Shown: in pieces, positions 35,555 to 44,681 of the stretch
Numbering within the stretch: position 1 is the stretch's first letter
Layout of the letters: every line of letters starts with the position of its first letter
Origin: Glaciecola sp964195425
Lineage (GTDB): Bacteria > Pseudomonadota > Gammaproteobacteria > Enterobacterales > Alteromonadaceae
DNA length: 64,000 bases
Assembly (NCBI GenBank): GCA_964195425.1
Contig: CAXMOM010000001.1
Location: 1-64,000 of the forward strand
Reading direction: 5' to 3'
Position numbers and translations under genes: made by a program
Notes under the pieces: model-generated
The model's database searches: none
Told to the model about the DNA's origin: nothing
The model's input: the letters and a program-made list of their open reading frames with translations, nothing else

Positions 35555-35613
35555 TTCAATGCATTTTTTGAAACTGTTTTGTATGCCAACACAATATTCT
35601 CTAGGAGCTGAGC

Positions 35614-36531
35614 ATGAGTAAGTCTGTCTCTGCAACAACCACAAAAAAAGTAGTGTCTAGTGGCAGTGTTGCTTCTTGGCGCGATTATTATGAACTGACT
35701 AAACCCAGAGTGGTAATGTTGTTACTCCTGACCGCCTTGGTGGGTATGTGTTTAGCGACAACAACTTGGGTTGACCCACAAATATTAGTGGCGGGTATGC
35801 TTGGGATAGGCATGCTGTCTTCAGCTGCGGCTGTTATCAATCATGTGGTCGACCATAAAATTGACTCTGTCATGGCGCGCACATTTAATCGTCCTGTAGC
35901 CACAGGAAAAGTATCTGTGCAAAGCGCCTTAACGTTTGCATTTGTGCTAGCGGTTACTGGGTTTACAGCCCTTGCCGTATTTGTAAATATGCTGACTGCT
36001 TGGCTAACCCTTTTGGGCTTAGTTGGGTATGCTGTCGTTTATACAATGTACTTGAAACGTGCCACGCCGCAAAATATAGTAATTGGTGGCCTAGCGGGCG
36101 CGGTGCCTCCTTTGTTGGGATGGACAGCCGTTACGGGAGAAATTCATGCGTACGGCTTGCTATTGGTACTAATTGTATTTACCTGGACACCTCCTCATTT
36201 CTGGGCGTTAGCTATTCATCGAGAAAAAGATTATGCCAAAGCTAAAATTCCAATGTTACCCAATACTCATGGTGTTGAATTTACTAAAACGTGTATTGTT
36301 TTATACACGGTGTTGCTATGTATAATTTGTGTTTTGCCGTATTTGACAGGCATGAGTGGCACTTTATATTTAGCGGGTTCTACACTTCTTAATGGCTACT
36401 TCTTGTATATGGCTTTGAAACTCAAGTATAAGCCCGAGCCTGAAACGGCAATGGCAACATTTAGGTTTTCTATAGTCCACTTGATGGTGTTGTTTGTAGT
36501 TTTATTGATAGATCATTATATTCCTTATTGA
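35614..36531 (+). CDS. cyoE: Protoheme IX farnesyltransferase (heme O synthase)
   Basis: Inner-membrane UbiA-family prenyltransferase that makes heme O from heme B, also named ctaB. The 305 residues hold about nine helices. The first aspartate motif is NHVVDHKIDSVMARTFNRP, followed by the loop with WTPPHFWALAIHREKDYAKA. AGGAG lies before the ATG. It follows the unknown membrane protein after only 59 bases, where many related clusters hold the heme A synthase ctaA; that gene is absent here. Confidence 0.95.
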   Translation: MSKSVSATTTKKVVSSGSVASWRDYYELTKPRVVMLLLLTALVGMCLATTTWVDPQILVAGMLGIGMLSSAAAVINHVVDHKIDSVMARTFNRPVATGKVSVQSALTFAFVLAVTGFTALAVFVNMLTAWLTLLGLVGYAVVYTMYLKRATPQNIVIGGLAGAVPPLLGWTAVTGEIHAYGLLLVLIVFTWTPPHFWALAIHREKDYAKAKIPMLPNTHGVEFTKTCIVLYTVLLCIICVLPYLTGMSGTLYLAGSTLLNGYFLYMALKLKYKPEPETAMATFRFSIVHLMVLFVVLLIDHYIPY

Positions 36532-36561
36532 GTTCTAAAATTTAGAGGTGCAGTAATATAT

Positions 36562-37233
36562 ATGCAAAATAAGTGGATAGGCCTGTTATTGTTTGTAGTG
36601 TTTTGCAGTGGTATTTATGCTGCTTTAGTAATTACGCCACCTGGGCATAATGCAAATGAAACTGAAAGTGATGTACTAAGTAAAAAAACCAAGCATCTGA
36701 GTTGGTTTCCATTACCTAGAAAATTATCCGATTTTACTATTTCAAAACATACAGGTGAAGCATTTACTAATGCAGATTTACAGGGGAAGTGGACCTTGGC
36801 GTTTGTCGGATACACTTTTTGCCCTGACATTTGTCCTGTCACATTAGCTGAAATAAATAAAGTATACCCAGCCCTAAAAGCTACTGAGGTGCATAGTCCT
36901 CTTCAGGTATGGTTTTTATCGGTAGATCCAAAGCGAGACACCGTTGAACGATTGAATGAATATATTAATTTTTTCAATAGTGACTTCGTTGCTGCGACTG
37001 GGCCTCATGAGCAATTGTTTCCCCTGGTAAGAAGCATGGGTATGATGTATTCAATGAGCGAAAGCACAGATAACCCTAACTATTTGGTCGACCATAGCGC
37101 GTCTATTGTCGTGATTAATCCGGATGGAAATGTGGTGGGGCGATTTAAGCCGAAACATGTTTTGGGTGAACTATCTATAAGTGATACTGAGCAGATTATG
37201 ACCGACATGCCCATTTTACTAAGCACTAGATGA
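36562..37233 (+). CDS. SCO1/SenC-family copper chaperone
   Basis: Membrane-anchored thioredoxin-like protein of 223 residues that delivers copper to the CuA site of CoxB. An N-terminal helix (WIGLLLFVVFCSGIYAALVI) is followed by the copper site CPDICP (CxxxC) in YTFCPDICPVTLAEI and the distal histidine in LVDHSASIVVI. It is the last recognisable gene of the cox operon, 30 bases after cyoE. Confidence 0.94.
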   Translation: MQNKWIGLLLFVVFCSGIYAALVITPPGHNANETESDVLSKKTKHLSWFPLPRKLSDFTISKHTGEAFTNADLQGKWTLAFVGYTFCPDICPVTLAEINKVYPALKATEVHSPLQVWFLSVDPKRDTVERLNEYINFFNSDFVAATGPHEQLFPLVRSMGMMYSMSESTDNPNYLVDHSASIVVINPDGNVVGRFKPKHVLGELSISDTEQIMTDMPILLSTR

Positions 37234-37252
37234 TAACTGGTTTAATAGATTC

Positions 37253-37849
37253 ATGATAGGTCTTCGCTGGGCTTCGATTGCTGACGGCCAGCCACTTTCC
37301 TCACTTATATTTTCTTCTGCGCCTGTATTGCTACCGTATTTATTTAAAGGTAGGGCACAAGCTCTTGATTATATTTTTAAAGCATCACAGCGCAGTGATG
37401 GCCAATATAGTGCGGCGCGTCACCAAATTGCGTGTGAAGGTAGTAATGTATTAGGCAGCATAACTCTTTGGGATAATAACTTACCTCAGTCCTTTCATTC
37501 CCACACATTACAAAGCCTAAGTGATTTTTTAGGACCCAATCAAATTGCCCATTTAGTGATTACTAATGAAAGAATTAAGAAGGTCTTTTTAGCGCCCTTG
37601 GATCATCAATTATGTGTTGGGCATCTTGCTGTAATTGAAAAATATCGTGGAATGGGGGTTGGTAAAAAACTCATCGCACATGCTATTGTGCAGGCTAAGC
37701 TAAGAGACAAAACTCAACTAATACTGGATGTTGATAGTAACAATGACGATGCCGTTAGCTTTTATTTAGGTTTAGGTTTCATGTTAATTAAAAGCAATGA
37801 GTTTATCTATACTAAACAAACCTTTTACAGGATGCAGTACAATTTATAA
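37253..37849 (+). CDS. GNAT-family N-acetyltransferase
   Basis: A 198-residue protein with the acetyl-CoA-binding motif of GNAT enzymes, LAVIEKYRGMGVGKKLI (about residues 124-140), followed by LILDVDSNNDDAVSFYLGLGF. The N-terminal half diverges and gives no clue to the substrate. It begins 19 bases after the SCO gene and may be read from the cox operon, though no functional tie is known. Confidence 0.85.
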   Translation: MIGLRWASIADGQPLSSLIFSSAPVLLPYLFKGRAQALDYIFKASQRSDGQYSAARHQIACEGSNVLGSITLWDNNLPQSFHSHTLQSLSDFLGPNQIAHLVITNERIKKVFLAPLDHQLCVGHLAVIEKYRGMGVGKKLIAHAIVQAKLRDKTQLILDVDSNNDDAVSFYLGLGFMLIKSNEFIYTKQTFYRMQYNL

Positions 37850-37869
37850 AAGGTCTTAACTGGTCTAGC

Positions 37870-38967
37870 CTAGTCTAAAAATTCCCCCTTTTGATTTGCT
37901 GTAAACATAGGGTACGAATACCAATAAAAACGTCCTGAGAATTGATTACTAGGCGCAGTACAATTAATTCTTGCCCTACCCGGCATAAATACATGGTTTA
38001 CTTCTATAATAAGCTTATCAGCGTCCTTTTTGATCGGCAGGGTTGTTCCTTTAAAATAACAAGCAATCGCAGTCAAACGAACATCTTGATCTTCAACACG
38101 CAATTCAATAAAGTCTAGGCTGTCTCCTACCTGAAATTGATTATCGAGAGGAAACACTGTTTTAACAGGCATCGCAAAACTGTTTATTTTAGTTTTTAGA
38201 CTGTCCAAATTTGCATAAACCCCTGCCGCGGGAAATCTAGGTAAGGCACCAAAGTCACTGAACACAGAGACTGCACCTGATTGTTGGCCAAATCCAATAT
38301 AGCCTTGTGACTGTAACTCTTCTTTTAATACTAGATTAAATTCGCCAAAAGGGTAGGCAAGCCATTTTTTGCTATAGCCGAGTTTTGTTTCGATTATCTC
38401 TTCTGCTTGATTTATATCTTTCATAACTCTAAGTAGCCAACTTGACGATTTTTCGCTTTCGCTTTTTGTAAGCAAATGGGCATGATCAAGTGTGTGGTTT
38501 GCAAATGTTGCTAAAGGCTGCATTTGCTTTACCTGTTCCCAAGTCAATTGATGCGAAGATTCACCTATGAGTGCCGGGTTAATAAATATGGTATATGGGA
38601 ATCCATACTTCTCCAATATTGGATGACCATTTTCTAGAATATTCCTAAATCCATCGTCGAAGGTAATAGCAACGCTCCGATTAGGTAAGGCTTGGCGAGA
38701 TTGAATTTTGTCAATTGCTTCTGCTAAGTCGACAACGTGAAAGTTTTCTGATAAAAGCGCCATGTGACTTTCAAAAACGGAAGGCGATACGCTGGTGCTG
38801 TTAGGTGTTTTTGTTGAAACATGATGATATTGGAGAATGACTAAGTTTTGAGTATTTATCGCTTGGGTAAGTTTTACCTCACTTGCTGTCGAGATAAACG
38901 ACAATGCGCATAAAAATAAGCACCCTATACTAATAAGAGTTTTGTTGAACGATATTTTTCTATTCAT
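37870..38967 (-). CDS. Exported polysaccharide deacetylase family protein
   Basis: A 365-residue carbohydrate-esterase-4 type protein with a signal peptide (ISIGCLFLCALSFISTAS). The NodB domain (about residues 95-250) has the metal and catalytic motifs AITFDDGFRNI and FANHTLDHAHL. A C-terminal beta-rich part of about 100 residues may bind glycan. It probably acts on surface or wall polysaccharide; substrate unknown. A copy of the dispersed GGACAGTCTA core lies in its coding sequence at 38197-38206, encoding LDSL. Confidence 0.88.
   Translation of the reverse strand: MNRKISFNKTLISIGCLFLCALSFISTASEVKLTQAINTQNLVILQYHHVSTKTPNSTSVSPSVFESHMALLSENFHVVDLAEAIDKIQSRQALPNRSVAITFDDGFRNILENGHPILEKYGFPYTIFINPALIGESSHQLTWEQVKQMQPLATFANHTLDHAHLLTKSESEKSSSWLLRVMKDINQAEEIIETKLGYSKKWLAYPFGEFNLVLKEELQSQGYIGFGQQSGAVSVFSDFGALPRFPAAGVYANLDSLKTKINSFAMPVKTVFPLDNQFQVGDSLDFIELRVEDQDVRLTAIACYFKGTTLPIKKDADKLIIEVNHVFMPGRARINCTAPSNQFSGRFYWYSYPMFTANQKGEFLD
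38197..38206 (-). repeat. GGACAGTCTA core in the deacetylase gene
   Basis: Exact core on the minus strand, the same strand as the gene, flanked as TTTGGACAGTCTAAAAA and read as LDSLK. The flanks match the third copy after bioH (45525-45541). Confidence 0.7.
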
Positions 38968-39023
38968 TTTAGCGCTTGCCTTTTGGGTTATATTTTTACA
39001 ATTCGTTAGCGTCTTAATAATCT

Positions 39024-40460
39024 ATGTATACTGTAATTTCTATGTTGATATGTCTGTTAAGGATACATCAAGTAATCTTTTGTATTGGGGATAAGTTTAT
39101 CATTTTATCAGTAAAGCCTCACACGCGACTATTATGGTTAGCCTTTCCACTTATTTTAGCGAATGTTACCACCCCAATTTTGGGCTTGGTAGATACTGCT
39201 ATCCTAGGGCGTATGGATGATGTGTCAATAATGGCAGGTGCTGCAATTGGTAGCCTCATTATCACGCAGCTCTATTGGGTGTGTGGATTTATGAAAATGT
39301 CTATCACCGGATTGAGCGCACAATCAATCAATAAGAGTCCATTGGATAGCAGCAAAGTAATACTGCAAGGGATTTTATTGGCCTCGGTATTGGCTGTCTT
39401 TATATTGGCATTGCAAACTTTTGTGGTTAACGCAGGACTATATTTTGCTCAAGCAAACGAAGAATTAAAGGTTAATGTAGAGGCCTACTTTTTTACCCGT
39501 GTTTGGGGAGCGCCTGCAACGCTTATCAACATGGTGCTAATTGGTTGGCTTATAGGTCAACAAAAAACTAAATATGTTCTGCTACTGCAAGTTATTATAA
39601 ATTTAGCAAACATAATATTAAGTCTGGCATTTGTATATGGGCTTGGATTTGGAGTGAAGGGTGTCGCTGCAGCAACGGTATTTGCTGAATACTTGATGAT
39701 GTTTCTTGGTCTTTTTATGGTTCAAAAATACCTATTAAAGGACAAAAACTTCCACCTATTTTCAATTTCTGGACAGTCTAGATTGAAACTTTCGATTGTT
39801 AGGGGGTGGTTTACTTTTATTGAACTCAAGCAAATACTTTCCTTAAACAGCCATATGTTTGTGCGCAATCTTATTCTTCAGTTTACACTCGCATTTATAA
39901 CGCTTAAGGGTGCTCAATTTGGAGCGCAAGCAGCCGCCGTAAATGCCATTATCATGCAATTCTTTGCGTTAATTGCTCTGGGCTTAGACGGTATTGCAAA
40001 TGCCGTTGAAGCTCTTATTGGCGAGGCGAAAAGTAGGAAAGACAAAGCACAGCTAAATTTATATGTGAATGTAGGGCTTTTGTGGTCGTCTTTTTTTGCA
40101 GTAGTTTATTCTCTGCTTTTCTATTTTCTAGACAGTCTAATTATTAACTTATTAACCCATCATGAAGAGGTTGTTCGGCTTATGGCCGATTACGCATTTA
40201 TTGTCGTGCTGATACCCCTTCTTTCTCATTGGTGCTATTTGTTTGATGGCGTATTTGTAGGCTTAAGTTTAGGCAGGCCGATGCGTAACAGTATGTTTAT
40301 TAGCACGTTGATGGGGTTTTTACCTACATGGTGGTTCTGGCAAGACAGTGGAAATATATCTCTTTGGTACGCGATGTTAGTTTTTCTGAGCTTTCGAGGC
40401 TTATTGCTAGGTGGTTATTACGTTTATTTGTATAAACAAAAATCTGAATATTTGGTATAA
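39024..40460 (+). CDS. MATE-family efflux protein (DinF-like)
   Basis: Multidrug and toxin extrusion protein with about 12 helices, closest to the DinF branch: LLWLAFPLILANVTTPILGL then VDTAILGRMDD at the start. The annotated start gives 478 residues, about 25-30 more than DinF, and the extra residues precede the conserved core at about residue 32. No later ATG fits and no clear ribosome site is seen, so the start is uncertain. Two members of the GGACAGTCTA family (39771, exact; 40130, partial) lie within it. Confidence 0.88.
   Translation: MYTVISMLICLLRIHQVIFCIGDKFIILSVKPHTRLLWLAFPLILANVTTPILGLVDTAILGRMDDVSIMAGAAIGSLIITQLYWVCGFMKMSITGLSAQSINKSPLDSSKVILQGILLASVLAVFILALQTFVVNAGLYFAQANEELKVNVEAYFFTRVWGAPATLINMVLIGWLIGQQKTKYVLLLQVIINLANIILSLAFVYGLGFGVKGVAAATVFAEYLMMFLGLFMVQKYLLKDKNFHLFSISGQSRLKLSIVRGWFTFIELKQILSLNSHMFVRNLILQFTLAFITLKGAQFGAQAAAVNAIIMQFFALIALGLDGIANAVEALIGEAKSRKDKAQLNLYVNVGLLWSSFFAVVYSLLFYFLDSLIINLLTHHEEVVRLMADYAFIVVLIPLLSHWCYLFDGVFVGLSLGRPMRNSMFISTLMGFLPTWWFWQDSGNISLWYAMLVFLSFRGLLLGGYYVYLYKQKSEYLV
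39771..39780 (+). repeat. GGACAGTCTA core in the MATE gene
   Basis: Exact core within TTTCTGGACAGTCTAGATTG, read as SGQSRL in a cytoplasmic-loop region. The context TTCTGGACAGTCTAGA equals that of the intergenic copies. Confidence 0.75.
40130..40139 (+). repeat. Near copy of the GGACAGTCTA core
   Basis: AGACAGTCTA within TAGACAGTCTA, one base off the core, in the MATE gene (read as LDSL). It may be chance. Confidence 0.35.
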
Positions 40461-40462
40461 AA

Positions 40463-40484
40463 AAAGCGAGTATACACTCGCTTT
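40463..40484. terminator. Bidirectional terminator between MATE gene and nfuA
   Basis: AAAGCGAGT (40463-40471) pairs with ACTCGCTTT (40476-40484) over nine bases around ATAC. An A-run precedes it, serving as a U-tract for the minus-strand nfuA transcript, and T residues end the right arm for the plus strand. Confidence 0.75.
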
Positions 40485-40505
40485 ATTCGACTCCATGTTT
40501 ACGCT

Positions 40506-41084
40506 TTAGTAGTAAGAGTGCTCACCTGCTTCATGGGCAGTAGCATCCTTAACACTCGTAATTTCATCTTTAAACTGCTCTAACATCTGCTTTTCTATGC
40601 CGTCTTTCAACGTTACGTCAACCATAGAACAACCATTACAACCTCCACCAAACTGAAGAATGGCTGCACCATCTTCAGTGACCTCTACCAATGACACCTG
40701 GCCACCATGACTTGCCAGCTGGGGATTTACTTCAGATTCAATCATATAATTGATGCGTTCTATTAACGATGCATCATCTGAAATCTTGCGTGCTTTTGCA
40801 TTGGGGGCTTTAAGAGTGAGCTGTGAGCCCATCTGATCAGTAACAAAATCAATCTCCGCTTCTTCCAAAAAAGGCACACTCTCTTCGTCAACAACAGCAT
40901 CGAAGCCATTGAAGTTTAAGCGTAAATCTTGTGGTTCAACTGCGTCAGGTGGGCAATAAGATACTCCACACTCGGCCTTAGAAGTCCCTGGGTTAATTAC
41001 AAAAACACGTATGTGGGTTCCCGCTTCTTGCTGCGATAAAAGTTTGCCAAAATGCGTTTGGGCAGATTCAGAAATATTAATCAT
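40506..41084 (-). CDS. nfuA: Fe-S biogenesis protein NfuA
   Basis: Iron-sulfur cluster carrier, 192 residues against 191 in E. coli, when started at ATG 41084 with GAGGTG upstream; the frame itself begins at 41141. The N-terminal half is a degenerate A-type carrier domain (MINISESAQTHFGKLL). The C-terminal NifU domain binds the cluster with the CxxC of GGGCNGCSMVDVTLKDGIE. The nearby comF and bioH genes are also nfuA neighbours in E. coli. Confidence 0.96.
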   Translation of the reverse strand: MINISESAQTHFGKLLSQQEAGTHIRVFVINPGTSKAECGVSYCPPDAVEPQDLRLNFNGFDAVVDEESVPFLEEAEIDFVTDQMGSQLTLKAPNAKARKISDDASLIERINYMIESEVNPQLASHGGQVSLVEVTEDGAAILQFGGGCNGCSMVDVTLKDGIEKQMLEQFKDEITSVKDATAHEAGEHSYY

Positions 41085-41277
41085 GTTCACCTCAGTCGAT
41101 GTTGTCTTTTCATTATAGCAAATATTACCCGAGTAAAACACTCAAGTATTAGACATTTTCCGCAATATTATATTCTATTGTTAAAGTCAGATGAAATTAT
41201 ACTTTTGTGTGCTTTTAAGCGACAATTAACAAAAAAGAAGGTTATAAGAAAAATGACCACAAAAAAAGAGAACCCGC

Positions 41278-43842
41278 ATGTTAAAAAGTCTTGTCAGGTT
41301 ATTGTCTACCTCAGTAATATTTGTTGTTGTTTCGTTCCCCATTTTTGCTTCTACGCAATTAAATGATTTGCAGTATTTGCCTGAAGGGCAGAATTATAAC
41401 GCTGATATTCCGCTGCCTGCAGAAGTGTTAGGTTACCCCGTTGGCACGTGGCATGTTAGGCACGACCAAATAGTACGTTATATGGAGTTGCTAGCGGCGA
41501 AGTCTGATAGGATTAGTCTGACATATACAGGTCAAACCCATGAACAACGTCCACTTGTTTTATTAACCATAACATCCCCAGAAAATCATAAGAATATTGA
41601 TAGTTTAAAAACAACGCATATTAACAGTATTGCCCAAGGAGAAGCGCCGCCATCGAGTGCACCGCTTATTGTTTACATGGGATATAGTGTACATGGAAAC
41701 GAACCTTCGGGCAGCAACGCATCGTTACTCATCGCCTATCATTTAGCGGCTTCTAACAGCCCTGAAGTTGATAAATTATTGGGTGAAAACATTATACTTT
41801 TAGACCCATCTTTAAATCCAGATGGTTTGTCTAGGTTTGCTCAGTGGGCTAATACGCACAAAGGTAAAAATCTGGTTTCAGACCCAATGCATAGAGAACA
41901 TGTAGAGCATTGGCCATCGGGACGGACAAACCACTATTGGTTCGATTTAAATAGAGATTGGTTGCTACTCACCCATCCAGAATCTAAAGCGCGTATTAAG
42001 CAATTTCATGAGTGGCGGCCGCATGTATTAACCGACTTTCATGAGATGGGCACCAACAGTACTTATTTTTTTCAACCAGGCGTACCTTCGCGTAAAAATC
42101 CCTTAACACCCTCTCAAAATGTAACTCTTACTGGCGCGCTCGCTGAGTTTCATGCCAAAGCATTAGATGCTGACAAGCAGTTATATTTTACCGAAGAAAG
42201 TTTTGATGATTTCTATTACGGGAAAGGCTCTACATACCCTGATGCCCATGGCAGCATTGGTATTTTGTTTGAACAAGCAAGTAGCAGAGGGCATTTGCAA
42301 GAGTCCGTTAACGGATTACTTAGTTTCCCTCGCAGTATACAAAATCAAATCACCACATCTCTTTCAACTTTTGAAGGCGCTATGGCGAATAAAGCGGCAA
42401 TTCTGGCTTACCAGAAACAGTTTTATAGAGATACTCAAAAACGTGTAAAAGACGATGACCTAAGTGGCTATTTGATTGCCCAAGGTAAGGACGAGTCTCG
42501 CTTCGAGCGCATGGTAGACATATTGAAGTCACATAAAATAAAGTTGCAACTAGTGACGAAAGATATCGATGTGAGTGATGTTACTTATCAAGCAAATAAA
42601 GCTATTTTTATTCCATTGGCACAAAATCAGTATCGCCTCATCCAATCTTTGTTTAGTGAGCGTCAACGCTTTGCAGATAATACTTTTTACGATGTTTCAA
42701 ATTGGAATATTGGACTAGCTTTTAATTTACCATATACAGGGACTAAATCATCGGTGAGTCGAAAATTAGAACTTAGCGATTGGCAGTCGCCTAAACCCGT
42801 AACAGTCAATTTGGCCGATAATCAATACGCATATGTATTTGAGTGGTTTGATCACCAAGCACCAACAATGCTGCAAAGTTTATTAGAGCATGATGTTAAG
42901 GTTAGAGCCGCGGGTGCAGATTTTAAAGCGAAAACACCCAATGGTGAAATGAATTTTGGTAAAGGTTCAATAGTTATTCCATCTGCTTTGAAACAGCCTG
43001 ATGGTTTAATATCTATACTTGCTCGCTATTCGCAGCAGTACAATATTACTGTGCACACGATTACATCAGGTCTAACAAGTAGAGGAATTGATTTAGGATC
43101 TAGTCAATTTGTAAAAGTTGATAAACCAGAGGTTCTTATGGTTGGTGGGGTAGGCACCTCTAGTAATGAAGTCGGCGAAATATGGCATTACCTGGATACA
43201 AGATTAGGCGTACCGGCTACTCTTTGGGATTTACGCGACCTAGATAGTAGAAGTCTAGATAGATATTCGCATATTATTTTTGCATCAGGTAGTTACGATA
43301 ATATAAGTGATTTGCTGACTAAGAAAATCGAGACTTGGGTTAAAGAGGGTGGAGTATTAATTGGGCAAAAATCGGCCGTGTCTTGGTTTGCAAAGAATAA
43401 TTGGGTTGAAAACAAACTTGTTTCTAAAGAGGCCTTAGACTCTGCCTTTCCAATTAAGAAGTTAGTGTTTGGCGATCAAAACGCATTGGCAGCTAAAAAG
43501 TTGGTGGCTGGTGCAGTTTATGAAAGCAAAATTGATTTAACGCACCCATTGTTCTTTGGATTTGAAAGAGACATGCTCCCATTGTTTAAAACGAGCAATA
43601 TGGTATTGAACATTACTGACAATCCTTTTGAGGATGTTGCAAAATATTCAGCTGAGCCCCTAATGGCAGGTTATTCAGCTGACGAGATGCAAGAGCTTAT
43701 CCGTAATACGGCGGCTATAGTAGCGGTTAAAAAAGGACGTGGATCTGTAATTGGATTTGTAGATAACGTGCATTTTAGAGGTTATTGGGATGGTACCAAT
43801 AAGCTGACAGCGAATGCTTTATATCTGTCCGATTTGATGTAA
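41278..43842 (+). CDS. Large exported M14 zinc carboxypeptidase
   Basis: Exported peptidase of 854 residues with a signal peptide (LLSTSVIFVVVSFPIFAST). The M14 catalytic domain (about residues 60-370) has zinc ligands H and E in GYSVHGNEPSGSNAS, arginine in FDLNRDWLL, a histidine in LTDFHEMGTNS, and a candidate catalytic glutamate in GILFEQASSRGH. The last 450 residues hold a class-I-amidotransferase-like fold seen in similar large M14 proteins. It probably digests peptides outside the inner membrane. Divergent from nfuA; convergent with comF. Confidence 0.88.
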   Translation: MLKSLVRLLSTSVIFVVVSFPIFASTQLNDLQYLPEGQNYNADIPLPAEVLGYPVGTWHVRHDQIVRYMELLAAKSDRISLTYTGQTHEQRPLVLLTITSPENHKNIDSLKTTHINSIAQGEAPPSSAPLIVYMGYSVHGNEPSGSNASLLIAYHLAASNSPEVDKLLGENIILLDPSLNPDGLSRFAQWANTHKGKNLVSDPMHREHVEHWPSGRTNHYWFDLNRDWLLLTHPESKARIKQFHEWRPHVLTDFHEMGTNSTYFFQPGVPSRKNPLTPSQNVTLTGALAEFHAKALDADKQLYFTEESFDDFYYGKGSTYPDAHGSIGILFEQASSRGHLQESVNGLLSFPRSIQNQITTSLSTFEGAMANKAAILAYQKQFYRDTQKRVKDDDLSGYLIAQGKDESRFERMVDILKSHKIKLQLVTKDIDVSDVTYQANKAIFIPLAQNQYRLIQSLFSERQRFADNTFYDVSNWNIGLAFNLPYTGTKSSVSRKLELSDWQSPKPVTVNLADNQYAYVFEWFDHQAPTMLQSLLEHDVKVRAAGADFKAKTPNGEMNFGKGSIVIPSALKQPDGLISILARYSQQYNITVHTITSGLTSRGIDLGSSQFVKVDKPEVLMVGGVGTSSNEVGEIWHYLDTRLGVPATLWDLRDLDSRSLDRYSHIIFASGSYDNISDLLTKKIETWVKEGGVLIGQKSAVSWFAKNNWVENKLVSKEALDSAFPIKKLVFGDQNALAAKKLVAGAVYESKIDLTHPLFFGFERDMLPLFKTSNMVLNITDNPFEDVAKYSAEPLMAGYSADEMQELIRNTAAIVAVKKGRGSVIGFVDNVHFRGYWDGTNKLTANALYLSDLM

Positions 43843-43851
43843 ATATGCCTT

Positions 43852-44559
43852 TTAGTGAAGTGTAGCGGCAATGCACCAAACACTTATGCTAATGTTCGGA
43901 TAAGCCTGTTGAATTGTCGTGCAGGCTTCATTTACAGTCGCTCCCGTGGTGATGACGTCATCGACTATTGCAATTGATTCAAGGTTGAATGGTTCATTGA
44001 TTGCAAATGCGTGTTGAATGTTGCGTTGTCTATCTTCACGGTCTAGCGTAGATTGTTGCTGCGTGTATTTGGTTCTTTTTAATCCATCGATGCTTTCAAT
44101 ACCAAAGTGAGATGCCAGCGCACATGATAAAAGCCTTGCTTGATTGTATTGTCTACTTACATGTCTCCTATTACTTAGCGGGATAGGCACTAAGGCATCG
44201 GGTATTGATTGTTGCACTCTCATACGAGGCCCCAAATAAAAAGCGAAGAATTCTGCCAGTACTTCCGCCGCTAAGGGTTTACTGGAAAATTTTAGTTGAT
44301 TTATTAGTCCTTTCAGCACTCCATCGTATTCGCCAAGTGTGATTAGTGATTCATATGCAGGAGGCACTAAATTGTCATATATTTTTGGATGGTCGAGTAA
44401 GTTATGCCCTGGTACTGGAAATAACGGAAGCTGAGTTTCCCAAAGACAACATTCACAGACTAATAACAAGCTGCTTTGATGACACACAAAACAACTTCTA
44501 TGGCCTATCAAGTTTGATATTTTTCTAATTAATTGCTTTATCACCTCGTATTTATTCAT
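43852..44559 (-). CDS. comF: ComF-family phosphoribosyltransferase-like protein
   Basis: A 235-residue ComF/GntX homologue, cytoplasmic and needed for DNA uptake in naturally competent bacteria. An N-terminal zinc-ribbon cysteine set (CFVCHQSSLLLVCECC) precedes the phosphoribosyltransferase fold with PRPP motif VAIVDDVITTGATVNE and the RPxYNQA-like RQYNQARLLS. It is divergent from bioH, exactly as gntX and bioH in E. coli. With comM at 22.5 kb it is the second transformation-related gene here. Confidence 0.92.
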   Translation of the reverse strand: MNKYEVIKQLIRKISNLIGHRSCFVCHQSSLLLVCECCLWETQLPLFPVPGHNLLDHPKIYDNLVPPAYESLITLGEYDGVLKGLINQLKFSSKPLAAEVLAEFFAFYLGPRMRVQQSIPDALVPIPLSNRRHVSRQYNQARLLSCALASHFGIESIDGLKRTKYTQQQSTLDREDRQRNIQHAFAINEPFNLESIAIVDDVITTGATVNEACTTIQQAYPNISISVWCIAATLH

Positions 44560-44608
44560 ATTAGCCGATTTACTTTGTTAACTACGCTGCATAGGTAATG
44601 CAATTTGG

Positions 44609-44642
44609 GATACGCTATTTCAATGGATTGCAATAGCGTATC
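44609..44642. promoter_or_regulatory. 34-bp dyad between comF and bioH
   Basis: GATACGCTATT (44609-44619) and AATAGCGTATC (44632-44642) are perfect 11-base arms, and inside them CAAT and ATTG extend the symmetry after one mismatch. It is 40 bases before the bioH start and 50 after the comF start, so it may be an operator serving both promoters or a cruciform. The protein that would bind is unknown. Confidence 0.5.
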
Positions 44643-44681
44643 ATTGGAGTCGGGAAGTGACACCTGAACTGGAGTACTGTT

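Noticed and set aside
44575..44603. TTGTTAACT and GGTAATGCAA near bioH as a BirA (biotin) operator
   Set aside because: One half resembles the biotin operator, but the spacing is only about ten bases and the other half does not match GGTTNACAA.
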